From: Bacteroidota bacterium
Lineage (GTDB): Bacteria > Bacteroidota > Bacteroidia > Bacteroidales > VadinHA17
Direction of reading: 5' to 3'
Length of the DNA: 7,065 nucleotides
NCBI GenBank assembly: GCA_030613125.1
Contig: JAUWMO010000180.1
Coordinates: forward strand, 1-7,065
Position numbers and translations under genes: made by a program. The notes beneath the pieces were generated by a model. That model had not been told where the DNA came from. It was given only the letters and a program-made list of their open reading frames with translations, and made no database searches. Below, piece after piece: positions 6,030 to 7,065 of the stretch. Within the stretch, counting starts at the first letter, position 1; each line of letters starts with the position of its first letter.

Positions 6030-6905
6030 ATGTATGAATTAATCTCCCTGAAAGTAAATTGCCCGGTTTGTGGTAAGTCTTTTATGGACGAAAGCCATTT
6101 GGTAGATAATTGTCCCAGTATCAAACTAAGAATTAAAATTGATGACAACGAAGGGATAATACGGTTAAGTTCAGTCTGGGAAAGCTATAATTATCTGTGT
6201 GATATTGAAACTCCAAAGAATTCAATTGTAAAATTGTCATGTCCAAACTGCAATTCTGAAATTAGCAGTAACAGTAAATGTGAAGTTTGTGAAGCACCTA
6301 TGATTCCATTGGATCTGGATATCGGTGGCAAAATTGATATTTGTTCCAGGTTGGGTTGTAAGAACCATTTCGTGAAGTTTGTTGATTTTACTTTTGCCCT
6401 GAAAAACCTTTTTAATGAATCTGAGCTGAACAAGATACCATATTACAATAAAATGACAATGGCAAAACAGGAGTCTGATACTACATTAAGTCAGGAAGAT
6501 GAGAAGATTGAAATAATGAGAACAGGCACTTTCCTTCATGCTTTCTGCCCCCACTGTAAGAAGACCCTGATTGACAAAAATATGATTAAACTGAAGATTG
6601 ATAAAGAAGGGGAGAGTGGGTTTATGATGCTGAGTCCCTATCTTAACGTTTTTACTTCCAAATCAACTATTTTCCTGCAGGAGGGTGAAAAAATAGGAGA
6701 TATGAAATGTTTTAATTGTGATACCAGCTTAATGGTTAATGACGAATCCTGTGGGGAATGTGGAAGTGAAGTTATTAAGATTGCTATTAGTGCCAGAACG
6801 AAATTACTGGATTTCTTTATTTGTTCTAAAAAGGGTTGCAGATGGCATGGATTAAGCAAAGAAGACCTGAATGATATTAGGCTTGAAGATAGTTTGGAGT
6901 GGTAA
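6030..6905 (+). CDS. Tandem-duplicated zinc-ribbon protein of unknown function
   Basis: A 291-residue cytosolic protein I cannot assign to a named family. It consists of two copies of one unit, about residues 9-118 and 171-277, joined by a charged linker (about 128-165). Each copy has the same metal-binding layout. Copy 1 is C11xxC14, C71xxC74, C84xxC87 and C105xxxxCxxH (C110, H113). Copy 2 is C173xxC176, C227xxC230, C241xxC244 and C265xxxxCxxH (C270, H273). Surrounding motifs also match, for example IKLRIKID with IKLKIDKE, and CSRLGCKNHF with CSKKGCRWHG. Each copy can therefore hold two zinc-ribbon or rubredoxin-like sites; zinc is more likely, but iron cannot be excluded. There are no membrane segments or signal peptide. 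It follows nfnB after 70 bp without an obvious terminator, so it may be co-transcribed with nfnAB, suggesting a structural, chaperone or regulatory link. Function is inferred only from this context. Confidence 0.88.
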   Translation: MYELISLKVNCPVCGKSFMDESHLVDNCPSIKLRIKIDDNEGIIRLSSVWESYNYLCDIETPKNSIVKLSCPNCNSEISSNSKCEVCEAPMIPLDLDIGGKIDICSRLGCKNHFVKFVDFTFALKNLFNESELNKIPYYNKMTMAKQESDTTLSQEDEKIEIMRTGTFLHAFCPHCKKTLIDKNMIKLKIDKEGESGFMMLSPYLNVFTSKSTIFLQEGEKIGDMKCFNCDTSLMVNDESCGECGSEVIKIAISARTKLLDFFICSKKGCRWHGLSKEDLNDIRLEDSLEW

Positions 6906-6915
6906 ATGGGATTGA

Positions 6916-6931
6916 AAGTCTAAAAGTCTAA
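6916..6931. repeat. Two tandem copies of an 8-bp repeat
   Basis: AAGTCTAA occurs twice in direct succession immediately after the zinc-ribbon gene, followed by AG. It shares the AGTC core with units of the heptamer array that begins 42 bp further on, so it may be a separate small expansion in the same intergenic stretch. Confidence 0.6.
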
Positions 6932-6973
6932 AGATATCTGTGTATACCAAAAACGTGACACTTCATCATTTAT

Positions 6974-7065
6974 AAATCCGCAGTCCACAGTCCACAGTCA
7001 ACAATACAAAATCCACACACAACACTCCACAATCCACAAAACAAAATACAAAGTCAACAGACCAA
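6974..7065. repeat. Degenerate heptanucleotide tandem repeat (about 13 units, continues past window)
   Basis: From 6974 to the end the sequence divides into consecutive 7-bp units in one unbroken phase. Examples in order are AAATCCG, CAGTCCA, CAGTCCA, CAGTCAA, CAATACA, AAATCCA, then later CACTCCA, CAATCCA, AAGTCAA and CAGACCA. The consensus is approximately CARTCCA (TGGAYTG on the other strand). No open reading frame uses it. It lies downstream of the zinc-ribbon gene and runs off the window, so its full length is unknown. Short heptamer arrays of this style occur in intergenic DNA of some bacteria; the role is unknown. Confidence 0.8.

Noticed and set aside
6974..7065. Start of a CRISPR array
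   Set aside because: The period is 7 bp with no longer conserved repeat or spacer structure, so it is a short tandem repeat.

Overview
This AT-rich window most likely comes from a member of the Bacteroidota, probably an anaerobic or facultative Bacteroidales/Marinilabiliales-type organism. Three things point that way: recognisable Shine-Dalgarno sequences are almost absent, there are candidate -7 elements of the Bacteroidota form (TAnnTTTG), and a 2-oxoglutarate dehydrogenase gene coexists with an NfnAB-type NAD(P)H:ferredoxin transhydrogenase. The taxonomic call is inference; there is no rRNA or other marker here.

Layout: the left half is transcribed leftwards. From the left edge it holds the 5' third or less of sucA (2-oxoglutarate dehydrogenase E1, cut by the window), an M24/creatinase-fold peptidase-like gene whose metal-ligand set looks incomplete, an intact HigA-type antitoxin, and directly upstream of it a higB toxin gene that I reconstructed across frames and that is broken by a nonsense codon, a frameshift and loss of a clear start. 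Next comes a small di-iron rubrerythrin/ferritin-like protein. A 246-bp divergent control region follows, with a perfect 9-bp dyad and candidate promoters facing both ways.

The right half is transcribed rightwards: nfnA (FAD, [2Fe-2S]) and nfnB (FAD, two [4Fe-4S]-type cysteine sets) separated by 3 bp, then a 291-residue protein made of two tandem copies of one zinc-ribbon-rich unit. The window ends in a degenerate 7-bp tandem repeat that stays in phase for 13 units.

How the parts may work together: NfnA and NfnB should form one cytosolic flavin-based bifurcating complex moving electrons between NADH, NADPH and ferredoxin (or a sulfide dehydrogenase/NAD(P)H oxidoreductase variant). The divergent ferritin-like gene fits a link to redox or oxygen stress. 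One unexpected connection is that the last residues of NfnB closely match the first residues of the ferritin-like protein. No phage, IS or CRISPR was seen. I found no clearly new defence or metabolic system; the most unusual items are the decayed higB beside an intact higA, the duplicated zinc-ribbon protein, the M24 active-site substitutions and the heptamer array.
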